The position numbers and the translations under genes were made by a program. A stretch of DNA of 64,000 nucleotides. Origin: Anticarsia gemmatalis. Lineage: Eukaryota; Arthropoda; Insecta; Lepidoptera; Erebidae. The stretch is taken from NCBI RefSeq assembly GCF_050436995.1, contig NC_134771.1, forward strand, positions 5,435,501-5,499,500. Reading direction: 5' to 3'. This document shows positions 8,531 through 20,764 of this stretch, piece after piece (the first letter of the stretch is position 1; every line of letters begins with the position of its first letter). A model generated the notes under the pieces. It had not been told where the DNA came from and made no database searches. It saw only the letters and a program-made list of their open reading frames with translations.

Positions 8531-9880
8531 TTGTCACTATTGGGAGCAGCTAACAGCTCAGTAGCTCTGGTAATGAAGACCTGCACCAGGGAGCCAAGGT
8601 TGCCGGTCTGAGGGTTGTTCTGTAAAAACTTCTGCAGCAAGGACTCTGTGCTCGCGTCGAACATCAGCTGCTCTTCACTGCAATGGAAAATAATTCATTG
8701 TTATTATACAAACTAAGTTTATTCAGGAGATACGACAATGACCTCCTCCGTGGCCCAGTGGTTAAGGTCGCCACGCCATCACTGCGTCGGAAGATCGTAG
8801 ATTCGAGTCCCACACGGAACAATTATATAATTAGTGCGTTTTTTGTTATTTATCATTTTCATTACTTTGTTAACTTTTTTAACACTTTTCATGTGGGCAT
8901 GGTCCCCTACCCGCACTTGGCCAGCGTGGTGGACTCAATGCCTTACCTATCCTTGCTAAGAGACCTTTAGTCAGTATTGGGACAAACATGGTTAAAAAAA
9001 AGAATTTGTCTTTGGGTACAGTCCTACTGTCCATGAAAATTCTTCTATGCTATATGGTATAGCGCATTTACGAACTTATGGCCTTGAAGCTTATGGACAT
9101 ATAAGAACTTATTTATAATAACAAATATTATAAAAACAACATTTGTGATTTGTTAACACTTTTCACAATCATAGAAAGATACAACATTAGTTAACACCAA
9201 TCAATCAAGATTATTATCTTTAACATGTATTTTTAAGTAATAGATAAAATAGTATTGACTTATTCTTATATCAGGTGGAAAGCGTTAGTCACAGCTTTTA
9301 GTATCCTTTAAAGAATCTAAGAAGAAATCTATTTATACCAATATTCTGTGGCTGTCTCTATTTATTAGGCTAATTTTTAAACCAATATGTTTGTCTGTTA
9401 ACAGCAAACTGATAGATCAATATGGCAGAGATAGTACAAGACATGGAGCAAAATATATGTGGCACTTTCTTTTTAAATAATAATCATTTTAGCATCTTGG
9501 AGGTTTGTACATAAACAAAACTACACCAAAAAGATTGTCAAAACCTAACAGAACTATGACTGACCCAGGTATCGAAACCCAGGACCTGATCTGCTGTCTC
9601 ATTCATCATACATGACAATAGAACACATATTTGATGTACGTATACTGTTGTCGCAGACTGATTTGGCAACCAAGTTAAAATACAATATACATGCAAAGCT
9701 AAAGTCTAAAAGTTATGAAGACTAGATATTATATACTTACGAGCTTTGTGGAGGGTTAATATTGAATGCCAGAAGCTGGTTCCAGAAGGGATCATTGGGA
9801 CAGATGACTTCAGCTGAACAAAACCTCGCCAGCAGCTCATTGGAAGACAACTCCGAGTATTTACTCACTGCTACACCCAT
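8531..9880 (-). CDS. DYM: Dymeclin, N-terminal part (two coding exons; continues left of window)
   Basis: Minus-strand CDS join(9880-9741, 8677-8531, ...). It starts at ATG 9880-9878 and encodes MGVAVSKYSELSSNELLARF, then the family signature NDPFWNQLLAFN. Exon 2 gives NNPQTGNLGSLVQVF and ITRATELL, matching the conserved NNPRTGNLAAL-type block of animal dymeclins (recognised from memory). Splice sites are clean: donor GTAAGTATAT after 9741, acceptor TTGCAG before 8677, donor GTAAGT after 8531; phase 2 throughout. Gly2 and Ser6 fit an N-myristoylation site (MGxxxS), known for human dymeclin. Dymeclin is a peripheral Golgi protein needed for Golgi organisation and trafficking. Only about 95 of an expected 650-700 residues are here; I found no further exon between 8530 and 1, so the next intron is probably longer than 8.5 kb. 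Confident for identity. Confidence 0.92.
8678..9740 (-). other. Dymeclin intron with SINE pieces
   Basis: The 1063-bp intron contains an R1 head (8738-8835, plus: CTCCGTGGCCCAGTGG with B box GATTCGAGTCCC) and an R4 3' end (8900-8993, plus). The rest, 9000-9740, is AT-rich with nothing recognised. Confidence 0.7.
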
Positions 9881-11690
9881 TGTGACCTGAAAGTTATAAG
9901 AAAAATCTATTTAGTTTTTCATTTTATCATATAGCTAGTGGTAAACCTAGTGTCAAAGTTGTTCAAACAGCCCAAAATGTCTTTGACATGGCTAAACTAC
10001 TGTTAGCTTAGTTGACAACAGCCAGAACCGACTTGTTATGTGCCCTCTAAGCCCCAGCTCGATAACCACTAAGCAGTCACCCATCCCTAGAAATAACGCT
10101 CCAATGGTTGCTTCACCCACAGATAGTTTACCGATTGGTGAGCAATAATTTGTAATAAACTTAACATTATTTTAAGTTTTAACTGAAAGTTTTGTGGCAT
10201 ACATTATGCTCTTTTTCCAAAAATATAGCATTGCATCTATTATTACAGGTCCACTCTTATAAGCCATAGCATGATTGTATAAAGCTATTAACCAGGAAAG
10301 TTATAGGCACTTAACTTATTCAGTAGTGAAATTAGGCAACAACATTATTATAAATTTTCTTATTAGTATTTAGTAGAATTTTCACTAAATAATAAATTTC
10401 AAAATAATAAATTTTCTTTATAACATGTTTGCTACACTGGCCAGTGAAAGTATTTTATTGAAATACATAACAAAAGACTATTGCAATGGAGAAATTGTGA
10501 AACACTACTCTGCTATTGAGAATATTTCAACAATGATTGGAAAACGTAACACTATGCTTGACTAACAAATTAAGCCTGAAACTATGAAATCAGTAGTAGA
10601 ACAAACTTTATATTTATTTTTATTTCTGTTAGCCTGTATTGTCCCACTGATGGGTAAAGGCCTCCCCCATTTTCTTCCAGTTCTCCCCATCTCCTGCTAT
10701 GCGTGTCCAATTAATATTAAAGACATATAACTTATAACTTTATAATAAAAAAAAATAATATTTTTTAAGCATGGAGAGGGTTAAAGATTCAAGTTCATAA
10801 GAAACAACATTTTTTTTAAAACAAGCCATCAGAGACTGTATTAGGAGATATAAAAAAACATAGGGTGATTTTTTAGGTGTGGTGCTGCTAGTATTATTGG
10901 TATTTAATAAATATAATGTGAAGTTTACGATAACAATGAACATTACACATTATATGTGGGTTCAATGACTTTAAGATTGTTAAATTTTGAGTATACTGCA
11001 CAAAATTTGTACATATTATTATTACTACAGTGCTAGAATAGCACTTTTATGTAAAATGAATATCTCTCTACTGACTTATAGGCATCAAAACCTTTGTCTT
11101 CAATCTAAAACAACATAATGTTTATCTTTTCAAACAATATGTTATGCAATTACTATGTTTTCAGTCGATTATTCAGTTGTTTCGTTCGACACACAAATAT
11201 ACAATTTATCTCTAATTAATTTGCCCTTTATCCATCGATAAATAACAATTGAAATAATATATTTTATTGGACGTTGACAGATCACATTATTCGAGTATTT
11301 TAATCGGAAAAAGACTAAAATCTAGCTAATATTCAGACGTAATAATGAAATTGAATATTCTATAGCCTTTTAAAATCAATTAAAACACAATCAAATTAAC
11401 GGTAAACGATAAACATCCATCAACAATCGTTATAAAAATGCGAAGGCAAGTATGTCGTTTTTTGTCACACAAATATAAGAATTTTACATCGTAAATACTT
11501 CGTTACGATTAAAAATAACAAAGATAATATTCTTACCTGTTATTTATTGAGATGATATAATAAATATAACATTAAAACTGCGATTTAATCATTAATTTAA
11601 ACCGCAATTTGTTTTTAGCCACGAAATCATTGCCGACTTGTCAAAAATCTGACGTTTAGACGATGACAATTTAAAAAATGTATGCGTTCA
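9881..11690 (-). other. DYM: Dymeclin 5' UTR exon and first intron
   Basis: Minus strand. A consensus donor ATAACAG|GTAAGA ends an inferred non-coding first exon at 11537; its 5' limit is not visible but probably lies near 11640-11690. The intron runs from 11536 to 9887, with acceptor CTTTCAG before 9886, six bases upstream of the ATG. The intron holds a diverged R2 copy in antisense (9928-10145) and a decayed R4-like word at about 10635-10680 (TGTCCCACTGATGGGTAAAG). The remainder is AT-rich. Confidence 0.6.
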
Positions 11691-12067
11691 GTAATCCAAT
11701 ACTTTTAAGAGTACCTAAGTAAGATTAACGCAAGGTAAGCACTGATAAAATAAACCTACGCTTCCTAAAAAAACCTACGTATCTTGTTTTAATTAGTAAT
11801 AATGTTCATATAGTTAATTAATTACTTTACTATAAAATGCATAACTATAGCTATCAAAAATCAAACGTATCAAACCATCAATCGATCGATAACTTCCCCA
11901 GGCCCCGGCTAAACGCTCTGTGGTCTTAACAGTTCGCACTTTATTTCATACATTCTTTTGTGGTTTCATTCATTCTTTTCGCGTTATTGTTTGACTGCGG
12001 CGAATAGCCGAGATTTTGCCGACTCGTGAATCTTGTTTACTCAAAAAACGTGCTAATTTCCCATTTA
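11691..12067. promoter_or_regulatory. Probable divergent promoter, dymeclin / TDRD12-like
   Basis: This holds the start regions of two genes transcribed away from each other. It contains ATCGATCGATAAC (11881-11893), close to the TATCGATA element bound by DREF in insect housekeeping promoters, and GC richer than its flanks at 11898-11930. No TATA box is evident at a sensible distance. TSS positions are inferred, not seen. Confidence 0.5.
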
Positions 12068-15000
12068 ATGAATATGGAGCCGGACAAATATAAAGTAGAG
12101 ATCTTGCACTATCTCAACCCACACTTGATATGGGTGCTTGTAGGGAAACATGGGACGGAAAATCCTATACAATTCGAGCAAGTTGGAATCTATGGGATTA
12201 TGCCTCTAAAAATTCGTTTCGATGTGATGGCTGAGGCTTATGTGGTTAGGTGCGAAGAATGGCAGAAAGCGGTCATGTCGAAGATGAAATCAATACTGCG
12301 GGACGCTACCGAAGTGTGGTTTTCAACAACTTACTTGGACAGAACGTGAGTATAAAATGTTCTATTTTACCGCGAAATTGTTAGAATAAAACTGCGCGTA
12401 TATACTTGTCGACTTTTTGGCTTTAAATAAGTTAAAATAATTACTATTAAAGCTCAATATAATAATAATTTTCGTTAAAATTAAAGCTGCGCGTTATAAC
12501 ACACGGTTCGTTGTTCGTCGTATTTGAGGCGTCCAATTCTCAAATATTTGGTTTCAGGTCATCGCTGTTCGATAACAACATTCATAAATACGGAGATATA
12601 ACTTTGACTACGAAAGACGGCTCCACCGTCAGCATGTTGAAAGAACTCCTCAAAATGGACTTTGTAGAAGAAAACATACAATACTTCCATCAAAATCAAT
12701 GCACAAAACTTGATTTTGTTACTTCAGTGGCGGTCATGAATGCTATCAACCGTCACTTGAAACCAAAGCAAAACAGACAACAACTACAAGAGATCTTAGA
12801 CAGCCAAACAACGGTTTACCGAAGAATGGTTGAATTGAACGAGATTGATCCAAGAAATCTTGAAGTCGGTGCTCGAGGGAACTATCAACAGATGATAGAT
12901 AAGCAGATTGAGGACTTGAACGCATGTAAAGACCTCGACGAGGTGTCAGCTGGCAGAGCGACTAATATACGGTCCTTCACGGGAGCACGGAAAAAGAATC
13001 TTGAAATTATGAGATCTATGTCGAGGGCATCTTCAGTAATGGACAATGCTTCTAGTTCTAAATATGATTCGGGCAGCAGTGCTACGCTGGCAGTCACTCC
13101 CACTGAGACGGAAACATTGTCTACTGCAGAGGATAAAAAATCTAGAAGGGCCAGGAGGAATCGGCCAGGCAAAGGTAGTTACATCAATTTTATATCTTCT
13201 TTTGTAGTTTTCTCTACCCGCACTAGGTCATGATGGTGGACTCGAGGGTCCTGTCATTCTGAGAGGAGACCTTGCAGCGGGAATGTAAAAGGTTAAATTT
13301 ATACATTTGTTATTTCAAAATTTCAGAACGGCCTGTGGATTTTTTTTTATTGATTCAGATGTTGCGTTTGTTTCACTTGACTTAGCAGTGTCTTACAGTT
13401 GTATTTGGACATACAATTTTATTTGGCAAATAATAACTGAGTGTATATTTAAAAAAATATATGCTCACTTGTTATTAAAGATTAAATCCTTCTCTATTTT
13501 GACATATTTGCAATATTCACAAATAACAAATGTAGTTTTTTTCTTTTTTCCCCCCATGCTTTTTCCATGGGGGTTTGCGGTCTATTCCACTATGGGGAGT
13601 CCTGTTCCAAAAGTGGGTGGAGAACCTTGCTCCTAACTTAAAGAGAATGTGTTTAAAAAAAAGTATTGAAATATTAGCTTGCAAGAACTTAGTGTATTTT
13701 TAATATCTGGTGCAATATATGTTTTTTTTAGTTTGGTTTGTTCATAATATCTTCTATGAATTGTAAATATTTTATGTACTTAAATAAAAAAATGCCTTCA
13801 AGGATATTAATATTACAAATGCGAAATTGTCTGCGAATTATCCTACTAATATAAATGCGAAAGTTTGTGATAATAGATGTAAGTGGTTTTTACTCTCTCA
13901 CATGGAAGCTGCTTAATGGATTTTCACATAATGTTATTACCTGTAATCTAAACTAATCTATATTATAAAGCTGAAGAGCTTGTTTGTTTGTTTGAACGCG
14001 TTAATCTCAGGAACTACTGTTTCGATTTGAAAAATTTTTTTAGTGTTAAGTAGATAGCTTATTTATTGAGGCTATAGTCTATATATCATCACGCTACGAC
14101 CAATAGGAGTGGAGTAGCAACGAGAAATGTTACAAAAACGGGGAAAATTATGACGCATTCTCTCTTATGTGACGCAAGCGAAGTTGCGCGGGTCAGCTAG
14201 TTACTTATAGGATGATTGATTCGATTGTTTATAGATTGTTCTAGAAACACGCCCTCTATCACATGGGACTAACATTGTTAAAAGCGAAACGCGCATAGCA
14301 GATCGACTGCAAGTTCCGATCTGCTAACTTACTCCTGACAATCGAATTGATTCCAATCGCGTCGGATTCGAGCTTGTGTCAAAATCTTACTGCTAAATTT
14401 TGGACAGAAAATATTTAGACTATAATAACTGAATTAGTTGCATTTAAGAAACAGCGTTTAATCATGCGTTCGTTTGGTATTTAAGAGTGTAATTTGATAT
14501 AAGATTCGACATGATTGGAATCTAATTAGATTACCAGGAGTAAGCCAGCAGTCATTCTTAAATGCTTCTAGGTCATATACCACCTTCGTTTGGGCTTCCC
14601 GCGTCTGCGATGACCCAGTTAGTATTTAAAATATGACAAAGATAATTTTATCTGTTTCAGACTTAAAAGAGAAAAAGCTCATAGGTTTCGGACCTGCAGG
14701 CATGAGCATATCCTATCTACCAGTGAGAGAAATAGATGCAGATATGAACCCATTCATGGCACTGAAACAAGCAAGTGCAACCGAACCGGAATGTAAACCC
14801 AACGATGACATGCTTGCCAATGATGATTCAGAAGTGAATGCAACGATTACCAACTTGAAGGACTTGAAACTGAAGTCCGTTAAACAGGCTCATTTAGCCA
14901 GTGATGTGCAAGATGAGAAGCAGTCAATCAAGAATATCCCAGCAGAAGATGACAACAAGCCGAAACTAAGTGCCTTGCAGAGAAGAAGGAAATTGATCGA

Positions 15001-18000
15001 AGACAGAATGGCAAGGTCCATGAACAGCTCATCGGCTACGGAGACAGACAGCATTGTGAACCAAGGTGACGATACAGATTCTGAATGTTTAACAGACATT
15101 TTACCTAAATTAGAAATAATTGAACCCAAAAAACAGGTCAAAGAGCCTGAACATGTAAAACAAAGAAGGAAAATTAACGTTAATCCATTCAAAAATTTAG
15201 ATGTTAGTCAGTCGGTGTTCGTTGAAAAGTTGGTCAAACCGACTATTATGGTTCATTCGAAGAACGATTGTCGTATACATCCAGTGAGCAGTGTAGGAGA
15301 CAATCCATTCGGTCCGGAAATTCATTTGAAACTACGTGACATGTCAGTTAGAACGCCGATGAGACCGCAGACAGTGTCTTGGCCAGTTATTCTCCGAGGC
15401 CATAGTTTGTTCCTAGTCGGTCCGAGTGGCAGTGGAAAGACTCTAGGCTATCTCCCAGCGGTTTGCCGTACAGTAAGTGATTATAAAAAATCTAACACTG
15501 AACTCTCAGTTACTCGTTTATCTTGTATCATCGTTTGTGGTACAGCAAAATCTGTCCACCACACGGAAGAATTATGTAGGATGTTCTTACACCAGGTTGT
15601 TATATTTGCGTGCCACGCGGGCATGACTGACTTGACTTTGACTACTAGTATCTTGAACGGCTTGGACATTCTAATTTGTACTCCTAAAGTCCTAGTTCGT
15701 CTGATAAGAGATGATTTGGGTCTTGAAATACGTAATCTACAAATGTTTGTAGTAGACGATTGTGAAAGAGTAGCTGATGTATACGCGAATGAGCTGAAAT
15801 TTTGTCTTCTGAAAATCAAGGAGATGCTTAAAAGCCGAGTTAATAAAGAAATGAAAGTCCAGTACATAGTCGCGTCGAGGATTTGGTGTAGTTTGATGTC
15901 GTCTTTAGCGAGGAAAGCACCTGATTCCGTGATTTGTATTAGTGCGTTTCAAGAGTGCGTATTGTATTCAGAAGTCGATACATCTGTGGAGTTTCTTAGT
16001 AAAGATAAAAAAATCGCTGCGGTTGTTAAGTTTTTGTCTGAAATAGATAAGTCTAAAAAGACGGTGATCGCGTGTCGCAACGATGAAGAAGTCCATTTAC
16101 TTGAAAGCAATTTGTCCAGTTTGAACTATATTGTATTCGCGTGTGATAACACCATGACTCTAAACGATTTATACAAAATTGATCTAGCTCTGGCAGAGTT
16201 CAAAGAACCAGTTCTAGGCCCTATTATAGTATGCTGTGATTCGAATCTCGACCATTTGAACTTAACCGATGTTCACTATTTAATTCATTACTCTCTGCCG
16301 GATTTATTCTCGAAATTTTGCAAAAGATTCTCTGTACTTATCGACAATTATCCATCCATATTTAAGACCGAAAAATCAGATATACGTATAAAAATTTTCA
16401 TTGAAAACGGTAATGTTGAACAGTTGCCTAAAATTCTTCACTTTATAAACAGATGCTCGGATAATATACCCCCAGCTTTGAACGAGATTAGCTCGGCTGT
16501 CATGCTTAAGAAAGATATGTGTAAAGCCAGGAATTTCGTAGCGTTATGCGACATTCTGTTATCACTAGGAGAGTGTCCCGACGTATGGAACTGCAAAGAT
16601 AGGCATGCTTTGTTCGAAAAGTATGATAAACCAAAGAACTGGATACCGAAACAGGGCGAAGTCACTTTCAAAATACTACATTACCATTCCGCCGTTCATT
16701 ATTCCGCTCGCTTAACATCCTGTAAGACCAAAAGTGGTTTTAAAAAATTCCCACAAGCGTACAGCATGCTTACTTTCAAACTAAGTATGTATTACAGTAA
16801 AGAATTTAATCGTAAATTGCACGGTGTCGCGAGACCGGGAGACATTTGCGCGGTCGCTTTGAAACAGAACCTGTACGCGAGGTGTCAGGTCGTTAAAATA
16901 ATATCTGTGAATGAAGATAAGTACCCAACCGTCATGTTAATTAACTTATTAGACGAAGAAAAGTACGAAATGGCGAGAGACACGTGTCTCTACTTTTTGC
17001 CGGATGAGTTAAAGAATATTGAGACTCATGTTGTGAGAGTTATTTTGTCTAATATTATGCCCGAAGATAAGGATATAACGTACTCGAATTTAGCTGAAAA
17101 CCAGCTTAAAACGATCACGGAGAAAAACGACGAACTTTTCATGAGAGGTCAAGTTAAAATGGTTATAAAAAACTGTATTTTCGTCGACACTCTCGAAGCG
17201 TGTCAGCGTTTATCTTCCTTAGACGAAGTCGTGGTTAAAAGTAACTTTAAAAACGAGCTGTTGGCAGGTTATGCGATTGAAAATCCGGACCATTTAACTA
17301 AGTTACGTGAACTAGGTAAGAATTTAGAATTTATGAAGGAGTTAGACGTAGAAGATGAGCAGGTAATTGTGCCTAAACCGATGAAATCGCGGCCTACAGG
17401 TACTTGGGCGTATTTAGAATACGATAAAGATATCCCCGTGTATTATTTGTTTGCCATGAGCCCGACTCAATTCTTTATACAGCTTGCTCAATTTAAAGAG
17501 TGTTTGAGAACCTTACTAAATAAAATTAAAATGTATGTTTCGGATAGCCCCGAGTCTGCTACAGAGCTAGCAATAGGAGATTTAGTCCTAGCCGAGTTCC
17601 CCGACGATGCCGAATACGAAAGAGCTAGAATTGACAATATTATTGATGATAGCAAAGTGGATTGTTTCTTCCTAGATTTGGGAGATTGGAGGGTAGTAGC
17701 GATTGATAAAATATTGACAATCCCTGAGAATATTGTTACTCTGTTACCTTTCCAAGCGATTGAATGTAGACTGACGGGTATAAAATGTGATGAGGATAAT
17801 TGCAAGGAAGCTACTGAGTGGTTTATTGATCAGTTTTACGATGATTCTGATAATTTAAAGTATATGTATGCTAAGAGGTTTACGACAGAAAAGGCTGTAT
17901 TTACAGGTGGTAGTAAGTATGGTGTGGGTTTGATGGATTGTTACGATAAGAATGATGTGTACATCAATCAATTGATGATTGACGCTGGATTGGCCGAGAT

Positions 18001-20764
18001 CAATGATGAGACTGAATTTTTAGATGATATGAATGCTCGTATGGATTTCAATTCAGAAGTAGATACTAAGAATGTTAAGAAAGAAGCAGTTTTAGAAAAC
18101 TCAGAATCGGAATATTCTTATAACGATTTCATAGATGACCGTTCGATGACTCCTAGCGCGGTAAGTGCTCAAAATGCCAAAAAGTCATTTTTCTCTTCGG
18201 TATTTACTAAAAACAAGGAAACAATCGACACGAGCGGGACTGTACCTGCGTCTCTTTCTAGTATCATGACATCTAATGGAAGTATAGATATAGATACTGA
18301 TTTCACGCCTACATCATCTAACCAAATCGCACTCAAAGGTGATACGGAACCAATTTCTGGGCATATAAAGACGGGTGGCAAATTATTGAGGTCAGTGGAC
18401 TTAGTCGGTGATGATGACGAAGATGATGACAAATGGGACCTGGTCAATTTTGATGGTAGTCTGCTAGGAATGGTCAAAAATGCCAATATTACTGGCAATC
18501 TAGCTCAAAATGTACCTGGTACATCTAAAATGGATGAAAACACAGGCTCGAAAGACGAAATTCAAACTAAACCTGAAACTTCAGTTAAAACTGAAAATGA
18601 ACAAAAAATTAAAGTTTCTCAAACTAAAGATGTTACAGACAAACCAATAGGTAATCCTAAAATGATTAAAAAGAAACATGTTATCAAAAGCGATGAATAC
18701 AAAAATGTAACTTCTCAGACGGCTATAAAGAAATTAAAAAATGTTCTGTCTTATATAAAATCTTATGATGATGAACAAGCTTCGTCTTCTGAGGAATCTG
18801 AGTTACCTGCTAAACAAGCACTTTCACCCACTGAACAACGTCTAACATCTACTGCTGAACCAGTTTCACCCGCTAAGGAACCTTTAACGTCTAACGATGA
18901 GCCTGTTTCACCCAGTAAAAAATCTCTTCAATCCACTGATAAACCTAAAGAACATATTTTAGCTTCAGATGAACCCATTTCATCCTCTAACCAGCCTGGT
19001 TCGCCCACTAAGGAAACTGTTTCACCCGCTAAAGACCATCTTATAGCTTCAGATGAACTAGTTTCCTCCACTAACCTACCACTTTCACCTACTGATGGCT
19101 CTGTTTCACCCGCTAAAGAACCCCTTTCATCAACTGATAAACCGGTTTCACCTATTTCATCCACTAAGCAGCTTGGTTCACCCTCTAACGAACCTCTAAC
19201 ACCCGCTAAACAAAGTCTTTCACCCACTAAACAAGCTCTTTCATTCACTGATGAACACATTTCATTAGCTAAACAGCCTGGTTCACCCACCAATGAATCT
19301 GTTTCACGCAGTAAACAAGCTCTTTCATCCACTGATGAACCTATTTCATCCCCTAAACAGGCCTTTTCACCCACTAAACGACGTCTTTCATCCACTGATA
19401 AACCTGCTACACCGACTTCAAAAGACAAAAGTAATTATTCCACCAAATTGAATACACCCAAACACAAAAATAATCAACCATCAAACAATTCGATCAATGA
19501 GATTGAATCTCGACCGACAACATTTAATTTTGACATTTCTGAATCTAAAACTACGAAATCTAGTTCAAAATCTGATACACCTAAAACTGACAGTGGCCAA
19601 TTTATAAAAACTGATACGGAACAAGAGAAATATGACTTCAACAATGATGAACCTAAAACGATTGAGTCTTCTAAATGTGGAACGGAAAGAGAATCGGCCG
19701 TTCTATCTCCGTCTTCCGATATTAATTACAAAAAACCGACTTTACTATGGCGGCAGGACAAGAATAATGTCTATGTTAAAATAAAACTGACTTCAAATGA
19801 TTACGACCTTATTGTAGAGGAAAAAAATATTAAATTTTACGCAGACGAAAACGGTGACGAATATGCATTTGATTTTGAACTTTACGCCCCCGTTGATGAG
19901 AGAAAATGCACGCATTATTATACAAAGAATTATGTTAAAGTCGATTTAAAGAAGATTAAAAGCAGGTTTTGGTTTTCATTGAACAAAGGACATAGTAAAA
20001 AATGGATAGCTAACGACAGTTCGGACGATGAAAGCGAAGAAAACATGAAACAAATAAAAATAACTGAAGTAAAACAAGATACTGATAATCAAACTATAAA
20101 TACTGAAAAACAAGATTTTGAAAAACAAAGTCCTGGTAGTCCAAATTCTGAAATGATTCCCGAAAAACAAAGAACTGAAAAACAAACTTCCGAAATTAAA
20201 AATGATGAAAAGCAAGTTGAAAAACAAAGTCCTGAAATTCTAAATATCGAAAAAAAACCTGAAAAACAAACGTCTAAAGTGGTCAAACAAAATGTTTCAG
20301 ACAATTCTTTTGATTCCCAAGATAAGGGTCTTCGTAAACCTAAAATAGTTTGGCGCGAAGTAAAATCAGGTGTTGTAGCAAAAATACTGATAATTACTGA
20401 AAATTACGACTTAGTTATTAAAGAAAAACATATGAAATTCTCTTGCAATGCGAACGATACTGAATATGGGTTTGAAATCGAACTTTACGGGGTTGTAAAC
20501 GTGAACAAATGTAGTCACACGAATAAAGGACAGTATGTCCAAGTGAATCTTACAAAAGTGCTGAACAAAAGATGGTTAAATTTGAGTAAAAGTTTAGTTA
20601 AATGGATAGTCTACGATGTGGACGATATTGATGCATCGTCGGAGGAAGATAATTTGGATATAAGTACGGCAGATTTAAAGAATAATATAAAAGCTCGCGT
20701 AGATTTGAACAGCGATAGTGATGTCGATTTTCATGATGATGTCAATTTTAGGATGAGATATTAA
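12068..20764 (+). CDS. Tdrd12: TDRD12/Yb-like DEAD-box, Tudor and tandem CS-domain protein (piRNA pathway), 2332 aa
   Basis: Predicted CDS join(12068-12345, 12558-13174, 14661-20764): donors GAAC|GTGAGT and AAAG|GTAGTT, acceptors GTTTCAG; phases 2 and 1 agree across both joins. The start is ATG 12068 (or 12074). An N-terminal Tudor-like region (about 1-120, KYKVEILHYLNPHLIWV) is followed by a Lys/Arg-rich linker. The RNA-helicase region has Walker A GPSGSGKT (552-559), but DDCE instead of DEAD (664-667), ASR for SAT, and no HRIGR, so it is probably inactive as a helicase. Next come a C3H-like zinc finger (about 925-947, CPDVWNCKDRH), two Tudor units (near 1023, RPGDICAV, and 1268, IGDLVLAEFPDD), a Ser/Pro/Lys repeat region (about 1675-1888) and two CS (p23-like) domains (about 1990-2080 and 2191-2281). 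This order matches TDRD12 and fly SoYb/BoYb, which bind PIWI proteins in germline granules during secondary piRNA production. Whether it equals SoYb or BoYb cannot be told here. Confidence 0.9.
13175..14660 (+). other. Second intron of the TDRD12-like gene
   Basis: A 1486-bp intron with an R4 3' fragment near its start (about 13210-13300), an R6 element (about 13950-14205) and AT-rich filler. The ATG at 14633 lies inside the intron 28 bp before the exon, so a long ORF starting there adds nine false residues. The open frame at 13307-13636 shows no family features. Confidence 0.75.
13950..14205 (+). repeat. R6 interspersed element
   Basis: An approximately 250-bp copy from TATTATAAAGCTGAAGAGC, through CATCACGCTACGACCAATAG, to GCGAAGTTGCGCGGGTCAGC-TAGT. 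It is shared with 43031-43276 (-) and 43490-43757 (+). Confidence 0.7.
18790..19430 (+). repeat. Degenerate 42-bp coding repeat (Ser/Pro/Lys/Thr)
   Basis: Inside exon 3 of the TDRD12-like gene, about 14-residue units of the type SPAKEPLSSTDEPV recur roughly 14-15 times with substitutions. They include many SP and TP dipeptides that are possible proline-directed phosphorylation sites. The open minus-strand frame (18928-19428) is a shadow of this repeat. Confidence 0.8.

Noticed and set aside
13307..13636. 109-aa ORF in intron 2 of the TDRD12-like gene
   Set aside because: AT-rich, no homology, and exon 2 to exon 3 already join in phase without it.
14633..14660. ATG at 14633 as start of the TDRD12-like protein
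   Set aside because: It lies between a polypyrimidine tract and the TCTGTTTCAG acceptor; upstream exons join in phase at 14661.
18928..19428. 166-aa minus-strand ORF
   Set aside because: Antisense shadow of the SP/TP repeat in the TDRD12-like exon.
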